Below, piece after piece: positions 6,852 to 15,351 of a stretch of 64,000 bases of DNA. The number at the start of each line of letters is the position of its first letter. The stretch's first letter is position 1. Position numbers and translations under genes: made by a program. The notes under the pieces are model-generated. The model worked only from the letters and a program-made list of their open reading frames with translations, was not told where the DNA came from and ran no database searches. The stretch comes from Campylobacter sp. CN_NE2 (lineage in GTDB: Bacteria > Campylobacterota > Campylobacteria > Campylobacterales > Campylobacteraceae): the NCBI RefSeq assembly GCF_027797465.1, contig NZ_CP115608.1, positions 1,302,001-1,366,000 of the forward strand, in the 5' to 3' direction.

Positions 6852-8078
6852 ATGTATGATGCTTTGGTAATTGGTGCTGGACCAAGTGGTAGCGTGACGG
6901 CGGCATTTTTGCACAAAGCCGGTCTTAAAGTGCGAGTTTTGGAAAAAGAAACCATGCCAAAATTCGTCATTGGCGAGAGTTTGCTCTCAAACTGCAACAA
7001 CATCCTTGAAGAAGCAGGTCTATTAGACGCTGTTTATAACTACGGATTTCAATACAAAAACGGCGCAGCTTTTTCGTGGGGCGAAAAATACACATATATC
7101 GATTTTTGCGATAAATCAAGCGTTGGAAGCGGGACGACTTTTCAAGTCCCAAGGGCTGATTTTGACAAGCTTTTAATCGATGAAGTTCAAAAGTTGGGCG
7201 TAGAAGTAACCTACAAATGCGAAGTAAAAGCAGTCGATTTTAGCGGACAAAATGCAGTTTTAAGCGTGGAAAATAACGGCATTAGCGAAAATTTGCAAAG
7301 CAAATTTGTCCTTGATGCAAGTGGATACGGACGGATTTTGCCGACACTTTTAAATTTAGAAACGCCGTCGCATTTGCCACCTAGAAGTGCGTATTTTACG
7401 CATATAGAGGATAATATAACCGAGCCGCTTTATGATAGAAATAAGATTTTAATCACCACTCACCCCGTTCATAGAGATGTTTGGATTTGGTTGATTCCGT
7501 TTTCAAATGGGCGTTGTTCTATCGGCGTGGTTGGCGAAAAACATATCATAAATCCATCAAATTTAGAAATAAATTCTGAAAATAACGCCGAAATTCTTAA
7601 AAAATGCGTTTATGAATGCCCTATGCTAAAAAGGCTTTTAAACAATGCTCTCTGGGATACGCCTGTGCGAAATCTCAACGGATATTCAAAAAATGTAAGC
7701 CGTCTGTATGGCGATAAATACGCACTTTTGGGCAATGCGACTGAGTTTTTAGATCCTGTATTTAGCTCAGGCGTTACGATTGCATTGTATTCAGCTAAAA
7801 TCGCCGCAAAATGCGTGATAGACGAGATCAAAAACGGCAAGGCTGATTGGGAAAATGATTACGCAAAAGAGCTAATGAGCGGCGTTGATACATTTAGAGT
7901 TTATGTCGATGGCTGGTATGATGGCAAATTCCAAGATGTGATTTATTATCCGAAAAAAGATCACAAAATCAAACGCTACATAAGCTCGGTTTTAGCGGGT
8001 TATGCGTGGGATAAAAGCAATCCATTTGTAAAAGATGCAAAAAGGCATTTAGATACCTTAGCTGAGCTTTGCAAATGA
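6852..8078 (+). CDS. Flavin-dependent oxidoreductase, halogenase-like (APE cluster)
   Basis: This 408 aa FAD protein has GAGPSG (8-13) in an N-terminal Rossmann fold, GESLL (41-45), a Lys in FQYKNGAAF (about residue 69) and WIWLIP at 211-216. The last fits the WxWxIP motif of flavin-dependent halogenases. Related proteins occur in APE, flexirubin and xanthomonadin clusters, where some act on the aromatic head. Whether this one halogenates or is a hydroxylase or reductase cannot be decided from sequence. SD AAGGAG lies before ATG 6852. It follows the PPTase by 3 bp and overlaps the next start (ATGA), so it is translationally coupled in the first APE block. Confidence 0.8.
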   Translation: MYDALVIGAGPSGSVTAAFLHKAGLKVRVLEKETMPKFVIGESLLSNCNNILEEAGLLDAVYNYGFQYKNGAAFSWGEKYTYIDFCDKSSVGSGTTFQVPRADFDKLLIDEVQKLGVEVTYKCEVKAVDFSGQNAVLSVENNGISENLQSKFVLDASGYGRILPTLLNLETPSHLPPRSAYFTHIEDNITEPLYDRNKILITTHPVHRDVWIWLIPFSNGRCSIGVVGEKHIINPSNLEINSENNAEILKKCVYECPMLKRLLNNALWDTPVRNLNGYSKNVSRLYGDKYALLGNATEFLDPVFSSGVTIALYSAKIAAKCVIDEIKNGKADWENDYAKELMSGVDTFRVYVDGWYDGKFQDVIYYPKKDHKIKRYISSVLAGYAWDKSNPFVKDAKRHLDTLAELCK

Positions 8079-8464
8079 GATTTTTGATTGCCGTTTTTTT
8101 GGTTTTTTTGTTTTTTGGGTGTGCTGCTAAATTTACACTTAGCGATACGCCCAAATTTAGCCAAAAGCATTTTTTAGTAGAAAAGGACGGCGTAAAAAGC
8201 CAAATTTTTGCTAGAAGCGGCGATGGATTTTATCATTTTATCTGGCTTGATATGCTAAAAGCCCCGATTGCAAGGAAATTTTTGCATTTAAATAATTGCG
8301 GTGAAAAAATTTGCGCAGAATTTGAAAACGACGGATTTTTGCCGCCAAATAAATGGGCTGAAAATTTATTTTTGAATTTGCTTGAAAATATCGAAAAAAG
8401 CGAATTTGAGATAAATTTGCAAGGTCAAATTTACAAGGTCAAAAATGCAAATTTATCTAAGTAG
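8075..8464 (+). CDS. APE-cluster lipoprotein (DUF3261-like)
   Basis: The 129 aa product has a lipoprotein signal peptide ending in the lipobox LFFGC (Cys about residue 16) and a short beta-rich body, the size and position expected for the DUF3261 lipoprotein of APE clusters, thought to assist transfer of the polyene lipid to the outer membrane. I chose ATG 8075, which overlaps the upstream stop as ATGA, over TTG 8069. Its 3' end overlaps the ketosynthase gene by 20 bp. Family assignment is by context, size and lipobox. Confidence 0.65.
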   Translation: MRFLIAVFLVFLFFGCAAKFTLSDTPKFSQKHFLVEKDGVKSQIFARSGDGFYHFIWLDMLKAPIARKFLHLNNCGEKICAEFENDGFLPPNKWAENLFLNLLENIEKSEFEINLQGQIYKVKNANLSK

Positions 8465-9593
8465 CCCAGGTCTTATAAGCTCTGCCGGAAATGATACAAA
8501 CGCCGTATTTAAGGCAGTTTGCGACAAAAACTCAGCCATAAAAAAAATAGAAAATTTTTATAATAACAAAAGCTTTGTTTTGGGCAAAATTTCGCAAAAT
8601 TTAGATCAAATTTGCCCTAAATTTAAAGGAGATTTTGCAAATCGCACAAATCAAATTTTGTTTCTTGCTTTTATGCAGATTGAAAATGAGATTAAAAATG
8701 CGATTGCTAAATTTGGTTCGCACCGCGTCGGTGTGGTCATTGGCACGACCGTAACAGGCGTGCAAAGCAATTTTAAAGCCTTTGAAAATCACGCAAAAAC
8801 GGGCGAATTTAAAGGATACAACACAGAGCAAAACTCTCAGGGAAATCCTGCGAATTTCGTGAGAGATTTTTTTGGCTTAAAAAGCGTTGCGGTGGGGATT
8901 TCGTCAGCTTGCACTAGCGGAAATAAAGCCGTAATCGAAGCTGCAAGGCTTATAAAAAGCGGGATTTGCGACGCTGTGATTTGCGGTGGGAGCGACGGGA
9001 TCGATACTTTGACCGTCTTGGGATTTGAGAGTCTTGGAGTGCTAAGCGATGAGAGATTAAATCCGTTCTCTCTTAACCGAAAAGGCACGAATTTGGGCGA
9101 AGGAGCGGGAGTTTTTTTGCTAAGCCGTGATGAGATTTCAGACATTGCTTTGCTATCATACCACGCAAACTCGGACGCTTTTCATATAACCAAACCAAAT
9201 CCAAATGCCACTATGCAAATTGAGGCGATAAATTTAGCCTTGCAAAAAGCGGGTTTGGACGAAGTGGATTATGTAAATTTACACGGCACAGGCACAAATG
9301 CAAACGACATTATGGAAAGCGTGGCGATAAGTTCGACGCTAAAAAACACGCCGTGTAGTTCGAGTAAGCCGATTTTTGGGCATACGCTAGGAGCTGCCGG
9401 TGCTATTGAACTTGGAATTTGCTTTCAAGCCATAAAAAACGGCATTTTGCCACCTCAAATTTACGATAAAGAGCAAATTTTGCCAAAAATAAATATAATA
9501 GATGAAAAAATACAGACAAACATAAAAACTGCGATGAATTTAAGCTTTGCTTTTGGCGGAGACAACGCAGTTAGCGTGATAGGAAAAATATGA
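8445..9593 (+). CDS. apeO: Beta-ketoacyl-ACP synthase, ApeO-like
   Basis: A 382 aa condensing enzyme with the full Cys-His-His triad: Cys156 in SSACTSGN, His280 in VNLHGTGTNAND and His313 in IFGHTLGAAGA. The order KS-DH-KR-KS that starts here equals the apeO-P-Q-R order of known APE clusters, in which ApeO elongates the polyene with a chain-length-factor partner (ApeC; a match is encoded at 21384). The gene overlaps the lipoprotein gene by 20 bp and the dehydratase gene by 4 bp, so the block is one operon. Confidence 0.85.
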   Translation: MQIYLSSPGLISSAGNDTNAVFKAVCDKNSAIKKIENFYNNKSFVLGKISQNLDQICPKFKGDFANRTNQILFLAFMQIENEIKNAIAKFGSHRVGVVIGTTVTGVQSNFKAFENHAKTGEFKGYNTEQNSQGNPANFVRDFFGLKSVAVGISSACTSGNKAVIEAARLIKSGICDAVICGGSDGIDTLTVLGFESLGVLSDERLNPFSLNRKGTNLGEGAGVFLLSRDEISDIALLSYHANSDAFHITKPNPNATMQIEAINLALQKAGLDEVDYVNLHGTGTNANDIMESVAISSTLKNTPCSSSKPIFGHTLGAAGAIELGICFQAIKNGILPPQIYDKEQILPKINIIDEKIQTNIKTAMNLSFAFGGDNAVSVIGKI

Positions 9594-10015
9594 ATATAAA
9601 ATCAATTTTGCCCCAAAGCGGATATATGGTTTTTTTGGACGAAATCAAAGAAATCAGGCAAGGCGAGATAGTTTGTGGTGTGAAAATTCCACCCAATTCG
9701 CCATTTGTAGAAAACGGACGACTTGAAAGCTGCACATATATCGAAATAATGGCACAATCAATCGCGGCGTATGCAGGAAGCAACGATAAAATCGAGCTTG
9801 GATTTTTGCTAAGTTGTCGCAAAATGGATATTTTCCGCCCTTTTGTAAATGTGGGCGATGAGCTAATCATAAAGGCAGTCGAGAGTCTAAGCGACGGGGC
9901 CGGAATGTTTGTGTTTGATTGTGAAATTTTGCTTAGCAATGAGTGCGTTGCAAGGGCGAGTTTGAGTGTGTTAAATCCAAGCAAAGAATTTTTAGATAAG
10001 GCGATAAATGAATAG
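9590..10015 (+). CDS. apeP: 3-hydroxyacyl-ACP dehydratase, ApeP-like hotdog protein
   Basis: The 141 aa product has the hotdog-fold layout of APE dehydratases: an N-terminal LPQSGYMVFLDEI segment, the long central helix CTYIEIMAQSIAAYAG, then LGFLLSCRKMDIF. In APE synthesis ApeP acts with ApeI to remove water from the beta-hydroxyacyl-ACP and leave the conjugated double bond. The matching ApeI-type domain is fused to the AMP-ligase at 23845. ATG overlaps the KS stop (ATGA) and its end overlaps the KR start by 8 bp. Confidence 0.75.
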   Translation: MNIKSILPQSGYMVFLDEIKEIRQGEIVCGVKIPPNSPFVENGRLESCTYIEIMAQSIAAYAGSNDKIELGFLLSCRKMDIFRPFVNVGDELIIKAVESLSDGAGMFVFDCEILLSNECVARASLSVLNPSKEFLDKAINE

Positions 10016-10733
10016 GCGGGTTTTGATTACAGGTTCTAGTGCTGGGATCGGCAAGGCGTGTGCTTTAAGACTAGCAAAAGCCGGTTATGAAGTGGTTTTG
10101 CACGGGCGAAATTTGATAAATTTACAAGCCGTAGCGGATGAAATTTGCAAATTTAGCGGCAAAAAGCCTGAAATTTTAAATTTTGATGTCGCAGATACTG
10201 AGGGGGCAAAAGAAATTCTTACAAAAGATTTGCAAAACGGCGTGTATTACGGCGTGATTTTAAACGCAGGAATCACGCGAGATAACACATTTGCAGGGCT
10301 TGAAGAGATTGAGTGGAAAAGCGTAATTGATACAAATTTAAATAGTTTTTACAATGTGCTAAATCCCGTGCTAATGCCGATGATAAGGGCAAAAAGTCCG
10401 GCTAGAATAATCGTAATGAGCTCAGTTAGCGCAATCATGGGAAATCGCGGACAGAGCAATTACGCCGCTAGTAAAGCAGGCCTTATCGCAGCGGCAAAAT
10501 CTTTGGCGATTGAGCTTGCAAGCAGGAAAATAACCGTTAATTGCATAGCACCGGGGCTAATAGATACGGCGATGACGGATTTGGGCGAATTAAAAGATGA
10601 GATAATCAAGCAAATTCCGGCTCGTCGCATCGGGGAAGCAGACGAAGTGGCGGCTTTGGCTGAGTTTTTGCTAAGCGAAAATGCTAGCTATATCACAAGA
10701 CAAGTAATAGGAGTAAATGGCGGATTATGTTAA
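10008..10733 (+). CDS. apeQ: 3-ketoacyl-ACP reductase (FabG family), ApeQ-like
   Basis: A 241 aa short-chain dehydrogenase. It shows the NADPH motif TGSSAGIG (8-15), NAGITRDN (about 86-93), the catalytic Ser in SSVSAIMGN and the Tyr-x3-Lys pair in SNYAASKAG, and the C-terminal VNGG. It reduces the beta-keto group of the ACP-bound chain. Placement between two KS/DH genes and 7-8 bp overlaps on both sides mark it as part of the APE pathway rather than housekeeping FabG. Confidence 0.9.
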   Translation: MNRRVLITGSSAGIGKACALRLAKAGYEVVLHGRNLINLQAVADEICKFSGKKPEILNFDVADTEGAKEILTKDLQNGVYYGVILNAGITRDNTFAGLEEIEWKSVIDTNLNSFYNVLNPVLMPMIRAKSPARIIVMSSVSAIMGNRGQSNYAASKAGLIAAAKSLAIELASRKITVNCIAPGLIDTAMTDLGELKDEIIKQIPARRIGEADEVAALAEFLLSENASYITRQVIGVNGGLC

Positions 10734-11956
10734 ATAGGGTTGTTGTTACTGGTTTTGGAAATGTTTGTGCGTTTGGGCGTGAGTGGAGCGAGATAAGAGC
10801 TAAATTTGAAGCTAAGCAAAATGCCGTTAAATTTATGAGCGAGTGGGATAGATTTGGGAGTGAATTAAATACTCGCTTAGCCGCTCCGATAATAAACTAC
10901 GCACCGCCTTCGCAGTGGGATAGAAAACAACTTCGCTCTTTGGGGATAGTTTCTCAATACGCCGTCGAAGCAGCAGGACTAGCCTTAAAAGATGCTGGAC
11001 TTTTAGATGATGAGAGCATAAAAGACGGGCGAATGGGCGTGGCAGCAGGGTCAAGCACAGGAAGCACAGAAGCCATGTCTCAGGCGGTTACTTTGCTACT
11101 TGGCATGGAGAGCAATTTTAATGCAAACACATATATAAGAATGATGCCACACACCACAGCAGCAAATATTTCTATTTTTTATGGGCTAAAAGGTCGCATG
11201 ATTCCGACAAGTTCGGCTTGTACGAGTGCAAGTCATGCCATAGGATACTCTTATGAAGCCATAAAATACGGACAAATCGATATGATGTTAGCAGGTGGCG
11301 CAGAAGAGCTTTGTCCTAGCGAAGCCTTTGTTTTTGATAGATTGTTTGCGACAAGTTGCAAAAATGATGCGCCAAAAACCGCTCCTGCGCCGTTTGATGC
11401 GGATAGAGACGGGCTAGTTTTGGGCGAAGGCGGATCGATGCTAGTTTTAGAGAGTTTAGAAAGTGCAAAAAAAAGAAATGCCAAAATTTACGCTGAAATT
11501 GTAGGTTTTGGATCAAGTTGTGATGGCACTCACATCACTAGACCGCAAAGTGCCACGATGAAAGAAGCTATGCGTTTAGCTTTAAAAGATGCAAATTTGA
11601 CGCCTGAAAAAATCGGCTACATAAACGCTCACGCCACAGCTACCAAACAAGGCGACATTGCAGAAAGCCATGCTACAAATGAGCTTTTTGGAGATAAAGT
11701 AGCAATTAGCTCACTTAAAAGCTATCTTGGCCATACTTTGGGGGCGTGCGGGGCATTGGAGAGTTTTTTTAGTATAATGATGATGAAACAAAGTAGGTTT
11801 TATCCAAATTTAAATTTAAATAAAGTAGATTGCGAGTGCGCAAATTTAAACTATTTGCGCGATATTACTGAGATAAAAACCGAATTTGTAATGAATAATA
11901 ATTTCGCATTTGGCGGGGTTAATACATCTTTGATTTTTAGAGATTTTAAAGAGTAA
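10727..11956 (+). CDS. apeR: Beta-ketoacyl-ACP synthase, ApeR-like
   Basis: A 409 aa KAS II-type condensing enzyme with Cys165 (SSACTSASH), a His in INAHATATKQGD and a His in SYLGHTLGACGALE. In APE systems the second KS is thought to act at chain initiation. It is longer than the ApeO-like KS and clearly a distinct paralogue, not a duplicate. It overlaps the KR gene by 7 bp and is followed after 16 bp by a small exported protein gene with its own good SD (AAAGGAG). Confidence 0.85.
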   Translation: MLNRVVVTGFGNVCAFGREWSEIRAKFEAKQNAVKFMSEWDRFGSELNTRLAAPIINYAPPSQWDRKQLRSLGIVSQYAVEAAGLALKDAGLLDDESIKDGRMGVAAGSSTGSTEAMSQAVTLLLGMESNFNANTYIRMMPHTTAANISIFYGLKGRMIPTSSACTSASHAIGYSYEAIKYGQIDMMLAGGAEELCPSEAFVFDRLFATSCKNDAPKTAPAPFDADRDGLVLGEGGSMLVLESLESAKKRNAKIYAEIVGFGSSCDGTHITRPQSATMKEAMRLALKDANLTPEKIGYINAHATATKQGDIAESHATNELFGDKVAISSLKSYLGHTLGACGALESFFSIMMMKQSRFYPNLNLNKVDCECANLNYLRDITEIKTEFVMNNNFAFGGVNTSLIFRDFKE

Positions 11957-11972
11957 ATTTAAAGGAGACAAA

Positions 11973-12395
11973 ATGAAAAAATTTGTTTTATTTTTAGGTG
12001 CAATGCTACTTACTAGCAGTGTTTGGGCGAAAAATGATGTAATGCGATTTTCTATTCAGGGTGCATTAAACGACCCAAGAGCAAAAGAGGTGCTAGATCC
12101 TAGCATTAAGTTATATTTTGGTAAAGACGGCGGTAAAGCTAAAAAAATTACCCAGCAGCTCTCAGCCAACAAAAAGACAAACGGCGTAGGCAAAAGCGAT
12201 GAAGCAGCCTGCAACTGGGCGTTTTTATCTGCGATTAAGACTTTTCAAGAAAGAGCCAAAAGAGAAGGCGGAAGCAAGGTTGTAAATCTTTCTAGCTACT
12301 ATTATAAAAATGAATTTATAAGCAGTAAAGAATTTGAGTGCGGTGTCGGAAATATAATGGTCGGCGTTACACTTCGTGGCTATATTGCAAAATAA
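11973..12395 (+). CDS. Small exported APE-associated protein ('excinuclease ATPase subunit' family)
   Basis: The 140 aa product has a signal peptide (MKKFVLFLGAMLLTSSVWA) and the conserved body of a family often misnamed excinuclease ATPase subunit: a YFGKDGG segment, then DEAACNWAFLSAIKTFQERAK, GGSKVVNLSSYY and a C-terminal EFECGVGNIMVGVTLRG with a likely Cys-Cys disulfide pair (CNW and FECG). Members are found in APE clusters and act in the periplasm or outer membrane, but the molecular role is not known. It is the last gene of the first APE block and is followed by a hairpin. Confidence 0.75.
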   Translation: MKKFVLFLGAMLLTSSVWAKNDVMRFSIQGALNDPRAKEVLDPSIKLYFGKDGGKAKKITQQLSANKKTNGVGKSDEAACNWAFLSAIKTFQERAKREGGSKVVNLSSYYYKNEFISSKEFECGVGNIMVGVTLRGYIAK

Positions 12396-12402
12396 ATTTA
12401 GT

Positions 12403-12440
12403 AAATTCGGTGCGATATTGTATCAAATTGCACCGAATTT
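12403..12440 (+). terminator. Hairpin after APE block 1
   Basis: AAATTCGGTGC (12403-12413) and GCACCGAATTT (12430-12440) form a perfect 11 bp stem, 8 bases past the upstream stop. There is no T-run after it, so this may be a weak or Rho-assisted terminator. Confidence 0.55.
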
Positions 12441-12548
12441 GATATGTTAAATTCGCAAATTTACATTATCGTTAAAAACTTAAAAATATGATTATTTGGT
12501 TATTTTAGCTATATTTTTTATAAATAAATATTGTAAAAATAATTTTTT

Positions 12549-12569
12549 TGTTACGCAAATTTTGTAACA
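12549..12569. promoter_or_regulatory. Palindromic operator candidate upstream of hyfA
   Basis: TGTTAC (12549-12554), a 9 bp spacer, GTAACA (12564-12569): a 21 bp dyad about 195 bp before hyfA. Such a palindrome fits a dimeric regulator, possibly of the CRP/FNR superfamily, but the regulator is unknown and the distance to the promoter cannot be set. Confidence 0.4.
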
Positions 12570-12761
12570 TTGTTGAAATTTTTGATTTTGATAAATTTAA
12601 AAATAGTTTTTTAATCTTTTTTTATTCTTAAAGATTGTGATTATACCGATACTTTAATAAAATTTTAAGAATTTAGCTAAAATATTAAGTTAAATTTTAT
12701 TAAATTTAAAGTAAATTTTGTCAAATAAAATTTAAAATAATCTCCAAATAAAGGTGATTCT

Positions 12762-13478
12762 TTGAGTAAAACACATCAATTTGTCATTACAAATCCCGGT
12801 CTTTGTATAGGCTGTAAGGCCTGTGAAAAGGCTTGCGTTAAAGAATCTATAAAACGCGGAAAGTTAGGGATTACCAGAATTAAGGTTTCCAAAGTAGAAA
12901 AAACTTCTTCTACAAATCAGTGTCGTCAGTGCGACGATGCTCCGTGTGCGGTCGTTTGTCCTAGCGGTGCTTTACAAAATTTGGGCGATTTCGTCCATTT
13001 AAATGAGCATTTATGTATAGGCTGTGGGCTTTGCACGGTAGCATGTCCGTATGGTGCGATTAGTCTTGATTGTATGGATGTTTTTGGCGTAGATAGAGAT
13101 GAAAGCGATCTATCTCAGCCCGGATTTCCTAATATCGCCGTAAAATGCGATATTTGCGACGGTAGAGTCGAAGGTTCTGCTTGTGTTGAAGCCTGTCCAA
13201 AAGGTGCTATTATTATGCTGGATTTTAAAGACAACCATAAATTCGGCAAAAAGCTAAAAGATACGGAAAATATGCAGGAATTTATCCACGCAATAAGCGG
13301 AAAAAAGGTAGATGTAGAAAAATTTGTGCCAAAAGCACCGCCAAAACCTGCACCTGCAACTCCTAATGCAGAAGCTGCAAATTCCGAAACTTCTGCAAAT
13401 TCGCAAGAAAAACCGAAAAAAGACGAGAATTCGGCGAATTTGCAAAATCCAACGGATAACAAGGAAGACAATGCTTAA
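12762..13478 (+). CDS. hyfA: Hydrogenase-4 component A, 4Fe-4S ferredoxin subunit
   Basis: The 238 aa protein is a HycB/HyfA-type iron-sulfur protein with four Cys clusters: CIGCKACEKAC (16-26), CRQCDDAPCAVVCP (about 54-67), CIGCGLCTVACP (about 86-97) and CDICDGRVEGSACVEACP (about 127-144). Such a subunit links an electron-donating dehydrogenase to the membrane hydrogenase. The last 50 residues are a Pro/Ala/Asn-rich tail without cysteines. Translation starts at TTG 12762 behind SD AAAGGTGAT. Its 3' end overlaps hyfB by 8 bp. No formate dehydrogenase gene lies beside it, so the electron donor is not shown by the window. Confidence 0.9.
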   Translation: MSKTHQFVITNPGLCIGCKACEKACVKESIKRGKLGITRIKVSKVEKTSSTNQCRQCDDAPCAVVCPSGALQNLGDFVHLNEHLCIGCGLCTVACPYGAISLDCMDVFGVDRDESDLSQPGFPNIAVKCDICDGRVEGSACVEACPKGAIIMLDFKDNHKFGKKLKDTENMQEFIHAISGKKVDVEKFVPKAPPKPAPATPNAEAANSETSANSQEKPKKDENSANLQNPTDNKEDNA

Positions 13479-15351
13479 ATTTCTATTTTTTTCTTATTTA
13501 TGTGTCGGAATAATAAGCTTAATTCTTTATAAATCCAAAAAAATAGCTTTTTATTTTGGATTTGTTTCAAATGCGCTTATTTCGCTTTTAGGTGCGCTTT
13601 ATTTTATAACAAATCTAAACTCGAAATATGAATTTAGCTTAAAAGGATTTTTGTTTGAACCAAATTTTATGCTAACGCCGTTTGGGGCTTTTTTTAGCTT
13701 TATAATCTGCTTTATAGGGGCGATGAGTGCAATTTATTCGCTTGGATACCTAAAAAATTTCAAGGTAAATTTTGCAGTTTTTTCATCACTATTTAGCTTT
13801 TTTATGCTTAGCATGTTAATGGTTCTAAATAGCAACGATGTGTTTGGATTTATCGTGCTTTGGGAATTAATGACATTAGTATCTGCACTAATGCTTAAAT
13901 TTAACGATACCCCAAGCTCAAATTACAGCGTTATGCTCTATCTTGGGGTAGCACAAGTCGGTGCATTTTGTTTAGTTATTGCAATGCTTATTATGGCAAA
14001 TACTAGCGGAAGTTTGCATTTTAGTGATTGGAATTTTAATTCTCCATCTCTTTTTATCTGCATTTTGCTTTTTATAGGATTTGGCACGAAAGCAGGTCTA
14101 GCGCCTTTTCATGTATGGAGTCCGATAGTTTATCCGCATGTAAATTCAAATGTTTCGGCACTTTTTAGCTCTGCTATGAGCAAAGTTGCGATTTTTGGTT
14201 TGATTAAATTTATGCTGATTGCAAAAATTCCTGCTTCTTTTGCCTTAGCTATGATGATTTTGGGTGGATTTGGAGCGATTTGGGGCATAATTTTTGCTAC
14301 ACTTCAAAACGAGTATAAAAAGCTTATCGCTTATAGTTCGGTTGAAAATATGGGCATAATTTTACTTGCTCTTGGTGCCGGGCTTTACGGACTTAGCACA
14401 CAAAATGCTATTTTAACGGCATTTGGCTTAGCAGGAGCGATTTTTCATAGTCTAAACCACAGCGTTTTTAAAGCAATTTTGTTTTTTGCGGCAGGAAATG
14501 TATATGTCGCAAGCAAAAAACTAAAAATCAACTCACTTGGCGGTTTAGCCAAATTTATGCCAATAAGTGCGATATGTGCTTTGGTTGCAATTTTTAGTGC
14601 GGTTGCGATTCCGCTGTTTAACGGATTTGCAAGTGAGTGGTTGATTTATAAAGCCTTACTTACAAATACAGGTTCGTTTTATTCTAAACTAATCTTTGCG
14701 ATTTCGACTATCGCTTTAACATTAGCTGGTGTGCTTTGTGCGTTTGCCTTTGTTAAATTTTATGGACTTGTTTTTAGCGGAAAAGAAAAAGAAGATTCTT
14801 ATAGGGAAGCTTCGATTTTTTCACTGATTCCTATGGTGATACTATCTGCATTTTGTGTTATTTTTGCTCTAATTTCACCGATACTAATCAAAGAAATTTG
14901 CAGCTTTTTGCCGACTAATGCAGACGCCACAACGATGTCATTTTCGCTACTTTGGCTATGTTTGATTGCTATGCTTATTTTGCCGTTTGCGATTTTACTA
15001 GCTTTTAAATCGCCATTTGAGAAACCAAAATTAAGCGATCCGTGGGCAAACGGATTTAAATTCCAGAGTGAATTTTTACCAAATTCAAACACAGCCGTAG
15101 GCGATTTAAGACGAGTTTTGGCTAAATTTATGTGCATAAAAATGCGTAAAAAAGGTGCGTCTTATAGCATTGTCGTAAAAGATGTTTTTATGGAGTATAT
15201 CTATAAGCCTATAATCGATATTAATATGAAAATAGCCGATAAAATCGCCATTATGCAAAACGGCAAGAGTGCGACTTACGCATTTTATATGGTGCTTTAC
15301 CTTGGCATTTTAGGTTTGGGAATATTTTACTTTTTTGGAGGCAAACTATGA
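13471..15351 (+). CDS. hyfB: Hydrogenase-4 membrane subunit B (NuoL/Mrp antiporter family)
   Basis: A 626 aa polytopic protein of the proton-translocating NuoL/M/N family; conserved features include WELMTL (about residue 130), the GFGTKAGLAPFHVW segment with its Lys, and the SVENMGIIL-FHSLNHSVFKA helix with His/Lys residues used in ion transfer. It makes up part of the membrane arm that couples H2 evolution to ion pumping. ATG 13471 has SD AAGGAAG; an upstream in-frame extension to 13324 would run through hyfA and is rejected. It overlaps hyfC by 4 bp. Confidence 0.92.
   Translation: MLKFLFFSYLCVGIISLILYKSKKIAFYFGFVSNALISLLGALYFITNLNSKYEFSLKGFLFEPNFMLTPFGAFFSFIICFIGAMSAIYSLGYLKNFKVNFAVFSSLFSFFMLSMLMVLNSNDVFGFIVLWELMTLVSALMLKFNDTPSSNYSVMLYLGVAQVGAFCLVIAMLIMANTSGSLHFSDWNFNSPSLFICILLFIGFGTKAGLAPFHVWSPIVYPHVNSNVSALFSSAMSKVAIFGLIKFMLIAKIPASFALAMMILGGFGAIWGIIFATLQNEYKKLIAYSSVENMGIILLALGAGLYGLSTQNAILTAFGLAGAIFHSLNHSVFKAILFFAAGNVYVASKKLKINSLGGLAKFMPISAICALVAIFSAVAIPLFNGFASEWLIYKALLTNTGSFYSKLIFAISTIALTLAGVLCAFAFVKFYGLVFSGKEKEDSYREASIFSLIPMVILSAFCVIFALISPILIKEICSFLPTNADATTMSFSLLWLCLIAMLILPFAILLAFKSPFEKPKLSDPWANGFKFQSEFLPNSNTAVGDLRRVLAKFMCIKMRKKGASYSIVVKDVFMEYIYKPIIDINMKIADKIAIMQNGKSATYAFYMVLYLGILGLGIFYFFGGKL

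Larger units (their letters stand above)
12396..12761. other. Regulatory gap between APE block 1 and the hyf operon
   Basis: No gene is seen in these 366 bases. They hold a hairpin that may end the APE block (12403-12440), a TGTTAC-N9-GTAACA dyad (12549-12569), long A/T runs, and the TTG start region of hyfA with SD AAAGGTGAT. No convincing -24/-12 sigma-54 element (GG-N10-GC) was found near hyfA, and the hyf promoter itself could not be fixed in this AT-rich sequence. Confidence 0.6.

Noticed and set aside
13324-13470. Longer N-terminus for HyfB
   Set aside because: The extra codons run in another frame of hyfA and are Lys/Arg/Gln-rich noise; ATG 13471 has a good SD and begins a membrane helix.
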